Assembly (NCBI RefSeq): GCF_000686705.1
Contig: NZ_JMLJ01000006.1
Coordinates: forward strand, 248,001-312,000
Length of the DNA stretch: 64,000 nucleotides
Reading direction: 5' to 3'
Source: Clostridium hydrogeniformans DSM 21757
GTDB lineage: Bacteria > Bacillota > Clostridia > Clostridiales > Clostridiaceae
A model generated the notes under the pieces. It ran no database searches. It had not been told where the DNA came from and saw only the letters and a list, made by a program, of their open reading frames with translations. Each line of letters begins with the position of its first letter. Position 1 is the stretch's first letter. Shown one piece after another: positions 18,939 to 26,727 of the stretch. The translations under genes and the position numbers were made by a program.

Positions 18939-19030
18939 TATAGGGTTTCTAACTAAACTCTTAACTTCCCCCTTGATTAATGGGCACCTGAAGCTATGTA
19001 TAAGTTACGTTTTCACTTTTAAACCCTATA
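18939..19030. repeat. TATAGGG/CCCTATA palindromic element, copy
   Basis: 92 bp with exact TATAGGG and CCCTATA ends. The interior contains CTCTTAACTT and ATGTATAAGTTA. Confidence 0.7.
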
Positions 19031-19099
19031 ACAACATATATTTAAACCTTTCCTAATTATCATACATTATTTTAACATAATTAAATTAAATCAAATAAA

Positions 19100-19126
19100 T
19101 TCACCTTTGCAAAATGCAAAGGTGAA
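19100..19126 (-). terminator. Terminator after ftsX
   Basis: A perfect 12-bp stem, TTCACCTTTGCA and TGCAAAGGTGAA, with a 3-base loop, 20 bases beyond the ftsX stop. The T-run is only moderate. Confidence 0.7.
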
Positions 19127-19145
19127 TTCTATCTTATCTTATATA

Positions 19146-20036
19146 TTAAACATCTAAGAACTTTCTTAAAGATAATGCACTTCCTAGAGCTCCTACAAAC
19201 ATACCTGCTAATATAAATTCAATTAACATATAGGTTACAACATATGTTGGAGATACTAGTTGGGAAGTTATTAATGTCTCTGTAAGTTTTCCATAGAAAA
19301 CCTTATATCCAAAGTATAAAACCACATTAGAAATTAAGGCTCCAATTACTCCAAGAATTACTCCTTCTATTATAAATGGCCATCTTATGAACCAGTCTGT
19401 AGCACCTACAAACTTCATTATACCTATTTCACGACGTCTTGAGAACACTGTAAGTCTTATAGTATTGGCAATTAAAAATAAAGATACACTAGTAAGTACT
19501 ATGAATACGGCAACACCTACCCATTTAATACTAGATGATATTTTTGATACCTTCTCTATAAGATCTTTTTGATTACCTACTTGTTCAACACCTTTTAAGT
19601 CCTTTGTTTTACCCTCAACCTCTTTTGCAAGCTCTGGCGAATTAATTTTCACTATAAAAGAAGTTGGCATTGGATTTTCATTTTCACTATAACTATCTAA
19701 AAGATTTTTATTCTCTCCTAATTGATCCTTAAACTTATTTAAGGCCTGTCCTTTACTTTCAAAACGTATTTCTGATACTCCATCTATTTCTGATAATTTA
19801 TTTTCCACATTTCTTTGATCGCCGTATGTAATTCCTTCATTTAAGTAAACAACAACTTCAACTTTAGATTGAACATTTTCCACTTGTTTATTAACAGTTA
19901 AAGCAACAAGCATAAATACTCCAAATATACATAGAGTAGCTGCAACTGTAAGGGAAGATGCAATACTTATAGTTTTGTTTCTTCTTAAACTTTTTAAAGA
20001 ATCCATAATAAAGTTTTTAAAAGTATTAATCTTCAT
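19146..20036 (-). CDS. ftsX: Cell-division ABC permease FtsX
   Basis: 296 residues from the ATG at 20036. It has an N-terminal cytoplasmic region SLKSLRRNKTISIASS, a first membrane helix (about 22-42), an extracellular domain to about 165, then three more helices with the FtsX motif RRREIGIMKFVGAT. FtsX and FtsE together gate peptidoglycan hydrolases at division or elongation sites. I preferred the ATG at 20036, giving the usual FtsX length and preceded by AGAGAGGT; an ATG eight codons earlier has a poor site. The gene overlaps the end of ftsE by 11 bases, so expression is coupled. Confidence 0.95.
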   Translation of the reverse strand: MKINTFKNFIMDSLKSLRRNKTISIASSLTVAATLCIFGVFMLVALTVNKQVENVQSKVEVVVYLNEGITYGDQRNVENKLSEIDGVSEIRFESKGQALNKFKDQLGENKNLLDSYSENENPMPTSFIVKINSPELAKEVEGKTKDLKGVEQVGNQKDLIEKVSKISSSIKWVGVAVFIVLTSVSLFLIANTIRLTVFSRRREIGIMKFVGATDWFIRWPFIIEGVILGVIGALISNVVLYFGYKVFYGKLTETLITSQLVSPTYVVTYMLIEFILAGMFVGALGSALSLRKFLDV

Positions 20037-20712
20037 AACCGTACATACCTCTCTTTTCATCTCTTACTATGCTTCCTTTTTCCATAGCAATAACTCTCTT
20101 CTTCATAATGTCAACTATATCCTTAGCATGAGTTGCCATAACTACTGTAGTACCTGATTTATTTATATCATCTAATGTTTCCATTATTCCACTTGCTGTC
20201 TCTGGATCTAGGTTACCAGTAGGTTCGTCTGCTATAAGTATAGCTGGATTATTAACTATAGCTCTTGCAAGAGATACTCTTTGCTGTTCTCCTCCTGATA
20301 GTTCTGTAGGGAACATTTTTTGCTTATCTGAAAGTCCTACCATAGCTAAAACCATAGGTACTCTTTTTCTTATATCCTTAGGATTTGCTTCTATAACCCT
20401 CATAGCAAAAGCAACATTCTCATAAACACTTAAGGTTGGTATTAATCTAAAATCTTGAAATACCATTCCTATTTTTCTTCTATAATAAGGAACTTGTTTT
20501 CTTTTTATATTACTTAAGTCATTTCCATTAACATTAATAGATCCTGATGTTGGTTCTATTTCCTTTAGAAGCATCTTTATAAAAGTAGATTTTCCTGCTC
20601 CACTAGCTCCTACTAAGAATATAAATTCACCCTTGTCAATTTTAACGTCAACATTCTTAAGCGCCATTACATTATTATCATAGCTTTTACATACATTCTT
20701 AAATTCAATCAT
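20026..20712 (-). CDS. ftsE: Cell-division ABC ATPase FtsE
   Basis: 228 residues: Walker A GASGAGKST near 36-44, signature LSGGEQQRVS, Walker B LIADEPTGNLD and MATHAKD with the switch His. It is the ATPase partner of FtsX, encoded overlapping downstream. AGGAGT precedes the ATG. In the Bacillus order the pair lies between a YitT gene and a Ctp protease, as it does here. A tandem AATCTCAAT repeat just upstream of the start (about 20752-20770) lies in the untranslated leader. Confidence 0.96.
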   Translation of the reverse strand: MIEFKNVCKSYDNNVMALKNVDVKIDKGEFIFLVGASGAGKSTFIKMLLKEIEPTSGSINVNGNDLSNIKRKQVPYYRRKIGMVFQDFRLIPTLSVYENVAFAMRVIEANPKDIRKRVPMVLAMVGLSDKQKMFPTELSGGEQQRVSLARAIVNNPAILIADEPTGNLDPETASGIMETLDDINKSGTTVVMATHAKDIVDIMKKRVIAMEKGSIVRDEKRGMYGYED

Positions 20713-21087
20713 GCCTTTAACTCCTTAACTCTTAATACTTTATCTATCTCAATAATCTCAATAATCTCATACATAATATTCTTTATAATTATATCATAAC
20801 ATGGAGGTATTTGTAGTTTTATTTTTATTATTAAAAAAATAGTTATATTTTTGGTTATATTTTGTAACTTTTTCTTATATATACTATACAATATGTTAAT
20901 TCTATTATACTTTAATTCCCTTATTAGAATTCAAAGATTGATTAATCTATAATACCATTTATAGGTAACTACTCTCTTAACTTTCTTATATGTTTTTAAT
21001 ATAACTCTTAAAATTATTCATTAAAACACCTTGAGTTCATATTACTTCACTCATATATACATATTAAACTTAACCCCTTAACTTACT

Positions 21088-21190
21088 TATAGGGCTTTAA
21101 TATTAAGTCTTAACTTATTCATTAAAGTTTTATTGATCTATCTTGATTCATCAAGGTGTATAAATTAATTTTTAAACTTAAAACCCTATA
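21088..21190. repeat. TATAGGG/CCCTATA palindromic element, full copy
   Basis: 103 bp with exact TATAGGG and CCCTATA ends. The left arm has TTAACTTATTCATTAA, the middle GATCTATCTTGATTCATC, the right arm GTATAAATTAATTTTTAA. This is the best reference copy of the family. Confidence 0.8.
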
Positions 21191-21212
21191 TTAAAAATAC
21201 ACTTCATTTATA

Positions 21213-21272
21213 TTAACTTATACATAAAATTTCACCTTGATTATTCGAAATCTGAAGTTATGTATAAGTTAA
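21213..21272. repeat. Palindromic element, inner part only
   Basis: A perfect 13-bp inverted repeat, TTAACTTATACAT and ATGTATAAGTTAA, around CACCTTGATTATTCG, directly beside the full copy. The TATAGGG ends are not visible. It matches the interior of the copy at 18939. Confidence 0.65.
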
Positions 21273-21308
21273 TTTCTAAGATGAAAATATTAAAAATCCT
21301 CTGTTAAC

Positions 21309-21355
21309 TAAAAAAACACTATAATTTATTATCTTCTAAATAAACTTATAGTGTT
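21309..21355 (-). terminator. Terminator after the first YitT gene
   Basis: A 10-bp stem, AACACTATAA and TTATAGTGTT, with an additional TTTAT/ATAAA inner pairing and a six-T run on the minus strand, 22 bases past the stop. Confidence 0.85.
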
Positions 21356-21377
21356 TTATAGATATTCTATTTAGTTA

Positions 21378-22229
21378 TTAATTTATATTTCCAAATCCTT
21401 TTCCAAGTACTTCATGAGCATCAACTACTATTATAAATGCAGATGGATCGATTTCTTTTATAAAAGATTTTAATTCTATAAACTGTTTTCTACTTAATAC
21501 AGAATAAAGAATATCTGTTTCCACCCCACTATAGGCTCCCTTTCCTGGCACTACAGTACATCCTCTATTAATTTCATTCATTATGTAATCTCTTATTCTA
21601 TCATTGCTATGACTTAATATCATTATTTGTTTACATGCATTGAATCCATTTATAACTTTATCTATAATCATTCCATTAAGAAATACTATTATTATTGCAT
21701 ACATAGACTTTTGAACCCCAAAAGTTATTGCCCCCATAATAGTTACTATAGCATCTATTATAAGCATGCATTTCCCTATATCTAGTTTTACATACTTATT
21801 AACTATTTTGGCTATTATATCAGTCCCTCCAGTGGATGCATTTTGACTAAAAACTAGTGCTAGTCCCGTACCTGTTAATACTGGTGCAAAAATAGCTGTT
21901 AACATTAAATCACTTGTTATAGCTACTGGATTTAAGAAAGTTTTAATAATCCACATTGTACCTGATAGTCCTAATGCAGCATATATGGTTTTACCACCAA
22001 ACTCTCCTCCAATAAATATAAAACCAACTACAAATAATACCATATTTATAATTATAGATAAGGCTTCAACGGATATCATCGGAATGTAATTGTTTACCAC
22101 AATGCAAAGACCTGTTATCCCTCCAGAAACAATATTATTTGGAATAAGAAAAAGTTCAGCTGAAATAGCAACTAGGAGCATTCCTAAACTCATTATAGAA
22201 AATTCCCTTAAAGTCTTATTTACTTTCAT
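21378..22229 (-). CDS. YitT-family membrane protein (DUF161/DUF2179)
   Basis: 283 residues. Five to six membrane helices fill residues 8-190 with family motifs IPNNIVSGGITG and NASTGGTDIIAKI. A cytoplasmic DUF2179 domain follows (about 205-280; RGCTVVPGKGAYSG, DPSAFIIVVDAHEVLGKGF). The family's transport substrate is not established. This copy corresponds in position to Bacillus yvjA upstream of ftsEX. GGGGGT precedes the ATG. A perfect 15-bp inverted repeat lies just upstream (22257-22310). A second paralogue is at 35092-35943. Confidence 0.92.
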   Translation of the reverse strand: MKVNKTLREFSIMSLGMLLVAISAELFLIPNNIVSGGITGLCIVVNNYIPMISVEALSIIINMVLFVVGFIFIGGEFGGKTIYAALGLSGTMWIIKTFLNPVAITSDLMLTAIFAPVLTGTGLALVFSQNASTGGTDIIAKIVNKYVKLDIGKCMLIIDAIVTIMGAITFGVQKSMYAIIIVFLNGMIIDKVINGFNACKQIMILSHSNDRIRDYIMNEINRGCTVVPGKGAYSGVETDILYSVLSRKQFIELKSFIKEIDPSAFIIVVDAHEVLGKGFGNIN

Positions 22230-22256
22230 ATGTTTACCCCCTAAAGATTTAAATGA

Positions 22257-22310
22257 TTTATCTTATAATAAATTCAAATAATTAAAATTACTTAATTATT
22301 ATAAGATAAA
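22257..22310 (-). promoter_or_regulatory. Inverted repeat upstream of the first YitT gene
   Basis: TTTATCTTATAATAA (22257-22271) and TTATTATAAGATAAA (22296-22310) are perfect inverted copies with 24 bases between. They include TATAAT-like hexamers. It may be an operator or a 5' leader hairpin; the function is unknown. Confidence 0.45.
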
Positions 22311-22590
22311 TAATTATTATAAAAAAGAGTATTTTGTAAATATATAAAATTATTTGAAAGTTATTACGTATTTTTGTACTTAAGAAATTTATAAAGATAA
22401 AATTTATTACTTTATACTTTATTGTGCTACCATATAAAATTTCTTTTGTCTTTGATACAACTAAACATACCTTATTTAATGGTTATTCATTCCTTCATAA
22501 TAAATTTATATAATCCACCTAAATATAAATCATATACACTATCCTTACTCATAGATTTAGAAAGTCCCATGAAGTTTTAAGTTATTTAAT

Positions 22591-22621
22591 AAAAAAACGT
22601 AGCTTACATTTTAAGCTACGT
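22591..22621 (-). terminator. Terminator after the transketolase genes
   Basis: A 10-bp stem, ACGTAGCTTA and TAAGCTACGT, with a 5-base loop and a T-run on the minus strand, 10 bases past the stop. Confidence 0.92.
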
Positions 22622-22631
22622 CTTTTACATA

Positions 22632-23573
22632 TTATTTCAACTGTAATGCTTTTTTAACTGTCTTAACTATATCTGAAGCTGTTAAGCCATACTTTTCTAA
22701 TAATTCAGCTGGTTTTCCACTTTCTCCAAAGGTGTCTTTAACCCCAACCTTTAATACTGGAGCTGGATAAGTTTCTGTTATAACTTCACTTACTGCTGAA
22801 CCAAGTCCACCTATTACATTGTGTTCCTCTGCTGTTACAATAACCCCTGTTTCTCTTGCTGCCTTTTCTAAAGCTTCTCTATCTATAGGCTTTATTGTAT
22901 GGATATTTAAAACTCTTACCTTTATTCCTTCTTCTGCAAGAGTGTTATAAGCATCTAATGCTGCATCCACCATTATACCAGTGGCTACTATGGTAGCATC
23001 CTTTCCTTCTCTTAAGGTTACTGCCTTACCTATTTCAAACTTATACTCTTCATTATCATTAACTGTATTTACAGCTGATCTACCAAGTCTTACATAACAT
23101 GGTCCTTCCATCTTGGCTACAGCTCTTATAGCTGCTTCTGTCTCTACATCATCTGAAGGACATATAACTGTCATTCCTGGTATACTTCTCATTAAAGCTA
23201 AATCTTCTATAGCTTGGTGAGATGCTCCATCTTCTCCTACTGTAAGCCCTGCATGAGTTGCACATATCTTTACATTTAAATGAGGGTATCCTATGGAGTT
23301 TCTTATTTGTTCAAAAGCTCTTCCTGCTGCAAACATAGCAAAGGTACTAACAAATGGAATTTTCCCACAGGTTGATATTCCAGCTGCAACACTCATCATA
23401 TTGCCTTCTGCTATTCCCATGTTTATAAATCTTTCTGGTGCCACTGCTTTAAAGTCTGCTGTCTTTGTAGATTTTGAAAGGTCTGCATCTAAAACTACAA
23501 CATTTTCATTTTCAGTAGCAAGTTTTGCTAAAGTCTTTCCATAAGCTTCTCTAGTAGCTAACTTCTTTCCCAT
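22632..23573 (-). CDS. Transketolase, C-terminal subunit
   Basis: 313 residues, containing the pyrimidine-binding and C-terminal transketolase domains (DADLSKSTKTADF, MGIAEGNMMSVAAGIS, HAGLTVGEDGASHQAIED, RLGRSAV, VTAEEHNVIGGLGSAV). It complements the N-terminal subunit encoded immediately upstream; the start overlaps the upstream stop as TAATG, so translation is coupled. Together they would interconvert pentose-phosphate sugars using thiamine diphosphate. Split transketolases are common in clostridia and archaea. 1-deoxyxylulose-phosphate synthase is excluded by the split and length. Confidence 0.93.
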   Translation of the reverse strand: MGKKLATREAYGKTLAKLATENENVVVLDADLSKSTKTADFKAVAPERFINMGIAEGNMMSVAAGISTCGKIPFVSTFAMFAAGRAFEQIRNSIGYPHLNVKICATHAGLTVGEDGASHQAIEDLALMRSIPGMTVICPSDDVETEAAIRAVAKMEGPCYVRLGRSAVNTVNDNEEYKFEIGKAVTLREGKDATIVATGIMVDAALDAYNTLAEEGIKVRVLNIHTIKPIDREALEKAARETGVIVTAEEHNVIGGLGSAVSEVITETYPAPVLKVGVKDTFGESGKPAELLEKYGLTASDIVKTVKKALQLK

Positions 23574-24397
23574 TAGTTCTCCCCTCCTATTTCAGATATA
23601 GCCTTTTCACATTGCTCTTTATTTGGAGCTGTTCCATGCCATCCTGCTTCATTTTCCATAAATGATACACCCTTACCCTTAACAGTATTACATACTACTG
23701 CTGTTGGTCTATCGCTTACTTTCTTAGCATCTTCTATAGCCTTAAGTATAGCTTCAAAGTCATGTCCATCTATACTTATAACATTCCATCCGAAAGCTTC
23801 AAATTTATTGCTTATAGGTGCTGGATTCATTACATCCTCACATTTACCATCTATTTGTAATCCGTTGTTATCTATAAATGCTGTTAAATTCCCTAACTTA
23901 TAGTGAGCTGCTGACATAGCTGCTTCCCAAACTTGACCTTCTTGTAATTCTCCATCTCCAAGTAAAGAGTATACTCTATAATTTTTTTTATCTAATTTAC
24001 CAGCTATAGCCATACCAACTGCTGTAGATATACCTTGACCTAAAGATCCTGTAGACATATCTATTCCTGGTACCTCATTCATATTTGGATGTCCTTGAAG
24101 GTTAGAATTTATTTTTCTTAAAGTCATAAGTTCATCTGGATTAAAGAAACCTTTTCTTGCTAAAGTACTGTATAGTACTGGTGCTGCATGTCCTTTTGAT
24201 AAAACAAATCTATCTCTATCTAAATTCCTTGGTTCTCTAGGATCTATGTTCATTTCATTAAAATAAAGAGTTGTTAATATCTCTACTGCTGAAAGTGATC
24301 CACCTGGGTGTCCTGAACCTGATTCAGTAAGCATAGCAACAATATCCTTTCTTATTACTTTAGCCATGCTTTTTAATTCTTCAATATTCATCTTCAT
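23573..24397 (-). CDS. Transketolase, N-terminal (thiamine diphosphate) subunit
   Basis: 274 residues with GSGHPGGSLSAVEILTTLYF, SKGHAAPVLYS, and the thiamine-diphosphate motif GDGELQEGQVWEAAMSAAHY to DNNGLQ. These mark the N-terminal half of transketolase. The C-terminal subunit overlaps by one base. GGAGGGGA gives a strong ribosome site. Upstream, TTATTCAAT and ATTGAATAA (24431-24439, 24457-24465) form a perfect inverted repeat that may be an operator. Confidence 0.94.
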   Translation of the reverse strand: MKMNIEELKSMAKVIRKDIVAMLTESGSGHPGGSLSAVEILTTLYFNEMNIDPREPRNLDRDRFVLSKGHAAPVLYSTLARKGFFNPDELMTLRKINSNLQGHPNMNEVPGIDMSTGSLGQGISTAVGMAIAGKLDKKNYRVYSLLGDGELQEGQVWEAAMSAAHYKLGNLTAFIDNNGLQIDGKCEDVMNPAPISNKFEAFGWNVISIDGHDFEAILKAIEDAKKVSDRPTAVVCNTVKGKGVSFMENEAGWHGTAPNKEQCEKAISEIGGEN

Positions 24398-24719
24398 AGC
24401 TTCCCCTCCTGATTTTTCTATGTAATGGAGTTATTCAATCACTATCTATGATTTTAATTGAATAATATATTATTAATTATTATTATACTAAATTATTCAA
24501 ACAAGTATTTAACTATTTTTATTTTTCTCTTAAAAATCTCCAAAATAATTGTATCATAAAAACTAAAAAAAACAACTAAGATGTAGCACATTTTTTTATT
24601 AATATATCCTTTTTATTTTGTTTTTAACTCTTTTTATTAATATAAATATATATTTACTATCCTTTTTTATCTTAAATCTTTATTATTATTCTCTAATATA
24701 GGTTTAAGGTTAATCTAAT

Positions 24720-24735
24720 GGGGACGGTTAACAAC
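24720..24735 (+). repeat. REP-like motif, forward
   Basis: GGGGACGGTTAACAAC, exact core; left end of a 210-bp unit closed by the inverted copy at 24914. Confidence 0.8.
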
Positions 24736-24860
24736 AAATATGCTTTTATTAAGAAATTATACTTTAAATCTTAATCATAGGTTCCCTTAATCTATAGTTC
24801 TTATTTCTCTCTCTAAATCCTATTTGTTACTTAAAATCCTTAACACTTAAGTAAATTTTA

Positions 24861-24875
24861 TTGTTAACTGTCCCC
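24861..24875 (-). repeat. REP-like motif, variant
   Basis: TTGTTAACTGTCCCC, with the same C-to-T change as the copy at 15257. Confidence 0.7.
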
Positions 24876-24913
24876 AATATTTTATTAAAAATATTAATTT
24901 TTAAGTACTCTTT

Positions 24914-24929
24914 GTTGTTAACCGTCCCC
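24914..24929 (-). repeat. REP-like motif, reverse
   Basis: GTTGTTAACCGTCCCC, exact core, 17 bases beyond the mazF terminator. Confidence 0.8.
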
Positions 24930-24946
24930 AATTTTATAAAAGAATA

Positions 24947-24976
24947 AGCTGCCTCAATTTTTATTTTGAGGCAGCT
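24947..24976 (-). terminator. Terminator after mazF
   Basis: A perfect 11-bp stem, AGCTGCCTCAA and TTGAGGCAGCT, followed on the minus strand by a T-rich run, 11 bases past the stop. Confidence 0.9.
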
Positions 24977-24987
24977 CTCTTTATATT

Positions 24988-25350
24988 CTAAGTATTTAAA
25001 TTTAATCCCATACTTATTAACAAAGCCTTATCAACTTTCTCCATATCACTGTCTGTCATATGTCCTATCTTTTCTTTAAGCCTTCTTTTATCTAGAGTTC
25101 TTATTTGCTCTAGCAATACTACAGAATCCTTATTTAGTCCATACTCCTCTGATGATATTTCAACATGAGTAGGAAGTTTTGCTTTGTTAATTTGTGAAGT
25201 TATAGCTCCAACAATAACTGTAGGGCTATATTTATTTCCTATATCATTTTGAAGGATAATAACTGGTCTTATACCGCCTTGTTCTGATCCAACTACTGGA
25301 CTAAGGTCTGCATAAAATATATCTCCTCTTTTTACTATAACTTGTGTCAT
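24988..25350 (-). CDS. MazF/NdoA-type mRNA interferase toxin
   Basis: 120 residues from the ATG at 25350. The sequence is close to the Bacillus EndoA/MazF family: [62 protein letters not shown]. Catalytic Arg and Thr of that family correspond to R28 and T51. It cleaves RNA at short sequences under stress. The start overlaps the antitoxin gene by 50 bases, so the two are translationally linked. A longer frame beginning 11 codons earlier lacks family support. In many clostridia alr precedes this pair; it is absent here. Confidence 0.93.
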   Translation of the reverse strand: MTQVIVKRGDIFYADLSPVVGSEQGGIRPVIILQNDIGNKYSPTVIVGAITSQINKAKLPTHVEISSEEYGLNKDSVVLLEQIRTLDKRRLKEKIGHMTDSDMEKVDKALLISMGLNLNT

Positions 25351-25612
25351 TAGACATATCACTCTCCGAAAGCCATGACTCATATTCTAAACATTGATCT
25401 AAATCATAGGCACATGATAATTCTGAAAACTCTAAATTGATTTGTGCCATCTCTTGATATCCACTTTTTAAGTCCTGGTATTTACAATCCTTATCTCTAT
25501 ATAATATAAGGTCTTCCGCCTCAAATTGACACTGATTTTTACTAACTATATCACTTTTTTTTGTTCTATGTTTATCAGAGAGGTTTCTTCTTATTCCTTT
25601 GACAATTGACAT
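25301..25612 (-). CDS. Putative MazE/EndoAI-type antitoxin
   Basis: 103 residues. The C-terminal half ([18 protein letters not shown] and the acidic tail) matches the toxin-binding part of Bacillus EndoAI. The N-terminal half, where a ribbon-helix-helix DNA-binding domain is expected, is very diverged ([17 protein letters not shown]), and I could not confirm the fold; other frames show no better candidate, so a frameshift is unlikely. AGGAGG precedes the ATG, with a good promoter upstream. The last 16 codons overlap mazF out of frame. Confidence 0.78.
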   Translation of the reverse strand: MSIVKGIRRNLSDKHRTKKSDIVSKNQCQFEAEDLILYRDKDCKYQDLKSGYQEMAQINLEFSELSCAYDLDQCLEYESWLSESDMSNDTSYSKKRRYILCRP

Positions 25613-26070
25613 ATTAATACAATACCTCCTATTTTCTATGACGAAAAATATGTATCCTATATAATTATATTGCTATTTTTGTCAATATGTCAAAGGATTT
25701 TGTAAGATTAGACATAATTTCTTTATGTTATCCCCTCTCGATCCCTTATGTATACCTTTGGAACCAATTATTTTTTCTAATAATTTATTTTGTATATTAT
25801 GGTTCCATCAAGTCTAATCTATTACTGCCTCAATTTCTATCCATTATTGTTTATTCTAATAATCTAATCTAATCCTCCATGGAGACTCGTACTGAATATC
25901 AAATATAGCTACCATGAATTCCTATGATTTAACCATGAATCTAGGAATAGTCTTATATTGATTTTATAATTTAAAGTAATATTTCCTTTTATCCTAGGAT
26001 TATATGGTTTAACTTCTATTTTATAGTTTTCTACTTTTTACTAATAGTTACTTATACCTATCTTCCTAAG
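25613..26070. other. Gene-free stretch upstream of mazE
   Basis: 458 bases with the mazE promoter at one end and no credible gene. This is where alr usually lies in related genomes; I saw no alr remnant in any frame. Confidence 0.5.
25664..25693 (-). promoter_or_regulatory. Promoter of mazEF
   Basis: On the minus strand TTGACA (25693-25688), 18 bases, then TATAAT (25669-25664). A second TTGACA overlaps the spacer at 25685-25680. It lies about 50 bases upstream of the antitoxin start. Confidence 0.7.
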
Positions 26071-26670
26071 TTACTCTTGAAACAAGTATTTATCCACTTC
26101 TTTGTTTTTTAAAAATTCTGTATATAATATCTTTACTCTCTCATCCCCCTTTAAATCATATATTGTAAATTTATCTAATTTAGCTGTGCTGTTATCTATA
26201 ATAACCTCACCCCTAACAAGATTTCTATTACTTCCTGGTATTACTAATTCTACAATTGTATAGTTTTTACCTTCTATATTTTTACAACTAATTTTACTAT
26301 CTGGGTTATTTAAAAGTTTAAGAACCTCTTCTACCACCGTATATTTGTAGAGTTCATCAAACTCTTTTTCTAAAACATATTTTTTATTAGCTATGTTATC
26401 TGTAACATATATATTATCATCCTTATAAAAATATGTTCTATCTTCTCCTAGCTTAATTATATAACCTAAATCTTTTGAGTATATTTGTGTCCAATTCTCT
26501 TCTCTTTCTTCCCTAAAATTATTAAAGGTTACATTAAGCTTTGCTTCATAAGTTTTTAACTTACTAAGATCTTTTATAATATTTTTTTCTGATTTTTGTT
26601 TTAAATTACAAGAGGATAAAATAATAGCTATCCCTATAATTACTACTAATAGGTATGATTTTCTTTTCAT
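26071..26670 (-). CDS. GerS/LolA-like lipoprotein
   Basis: 199 residues with a lipoprotein signal peptide ending in ILSSC (Cys 21). The rest is a beta-rich domain resembling outer-membrane lipoprotein-sorting/LolA-like proteins (YEAKLNVTFNN, GYIIKLGEDRTYFYKDDNIYV). In clostridia a lipoprotein of this kind is found between acpS/nnr and alr-mazEF and includes the spore germination factor GerS of C. difficile. Position supports that family; a germination role is inferred. The gap to the upstream AcpS-NnrD gene is 57 bases, probably one transcript. Confidence 0.65.
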   Translation of the reverse strand: MKRKSYLLVVIIGIAIILSSCNLKQKSEKNIIKDLSKLKTYEAKLNVTFNNFREEREENWTQIYSKDLGYIIKLGEDRTYFYKDDNIYVTDNIANKKYVLEKEFDELYKYTVVEEVLKLLNNPDSKISCKNIEGKNYTIVELVIPGSNRNLVRGEVIIDNSTAKLDKFTIYDLKGDERVKILYTEFLKNKEVDKYLFQE

Positions 26671-26727
26671 TAAGCCCCTTCCTTAAAAATTGTTCTTACT
26701 AATACTAATATTCACTTTTAAGAGGAT

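Larger units (their letters stand above)
17950..19145. other. 1.2-kb gene-free stretch between ftsX and the protease
   Basis: No credible open frame on either strand. It holds three copies of the TATAGGG/CCCTATA palindromic family (18271-18363, 18454-18558, 18939-19030) and the ftsX terminator. The remainder is featureless AT-rich DNA; the promoter of the protease operon must lie at its low-coordinate end but I could not single one out. Confidence 0.6.
20713..21377. other. Intergenic stretch between ftsE and the first YitT gene
   Basis: It holds the ftsE leader, two palindromic elements (21088-21190 and 21213-21272) and the YitT terminator. On the minus strand GATATAATTATAA near 20790 could be the ftsE -10 region. 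A 60-codon frame ending in the ftsE start was rejected as coding. Confidence 0.5.
24398..24987. other. Intergenic stretch between transketolase and mazF
   Basis: No gene. It holds a possible operator (9-bp inverted repeat, 24431-24465) near the transketolase start, three REP-like motifs (24720, 24861, 24914) and the mazF terminator. The rest is AT-rich with no structure I can name. Confidence 0.6.

Noticed and set aside
20709-20891. 60-codon minus-strand frame ending in the ftsE start codon
   Set aside because: Composition reflects AT-rich leader DNA and an AATCTCAAT tandem repeat; no ribosome site and no family resemblance.
25687-25872. 61-codon plus-strand frame upstream of mazE
   Set aside because: Overlaps the mazEF promoter region on the other strand, has no ribosome site and an unusual aromatic-rich composition.
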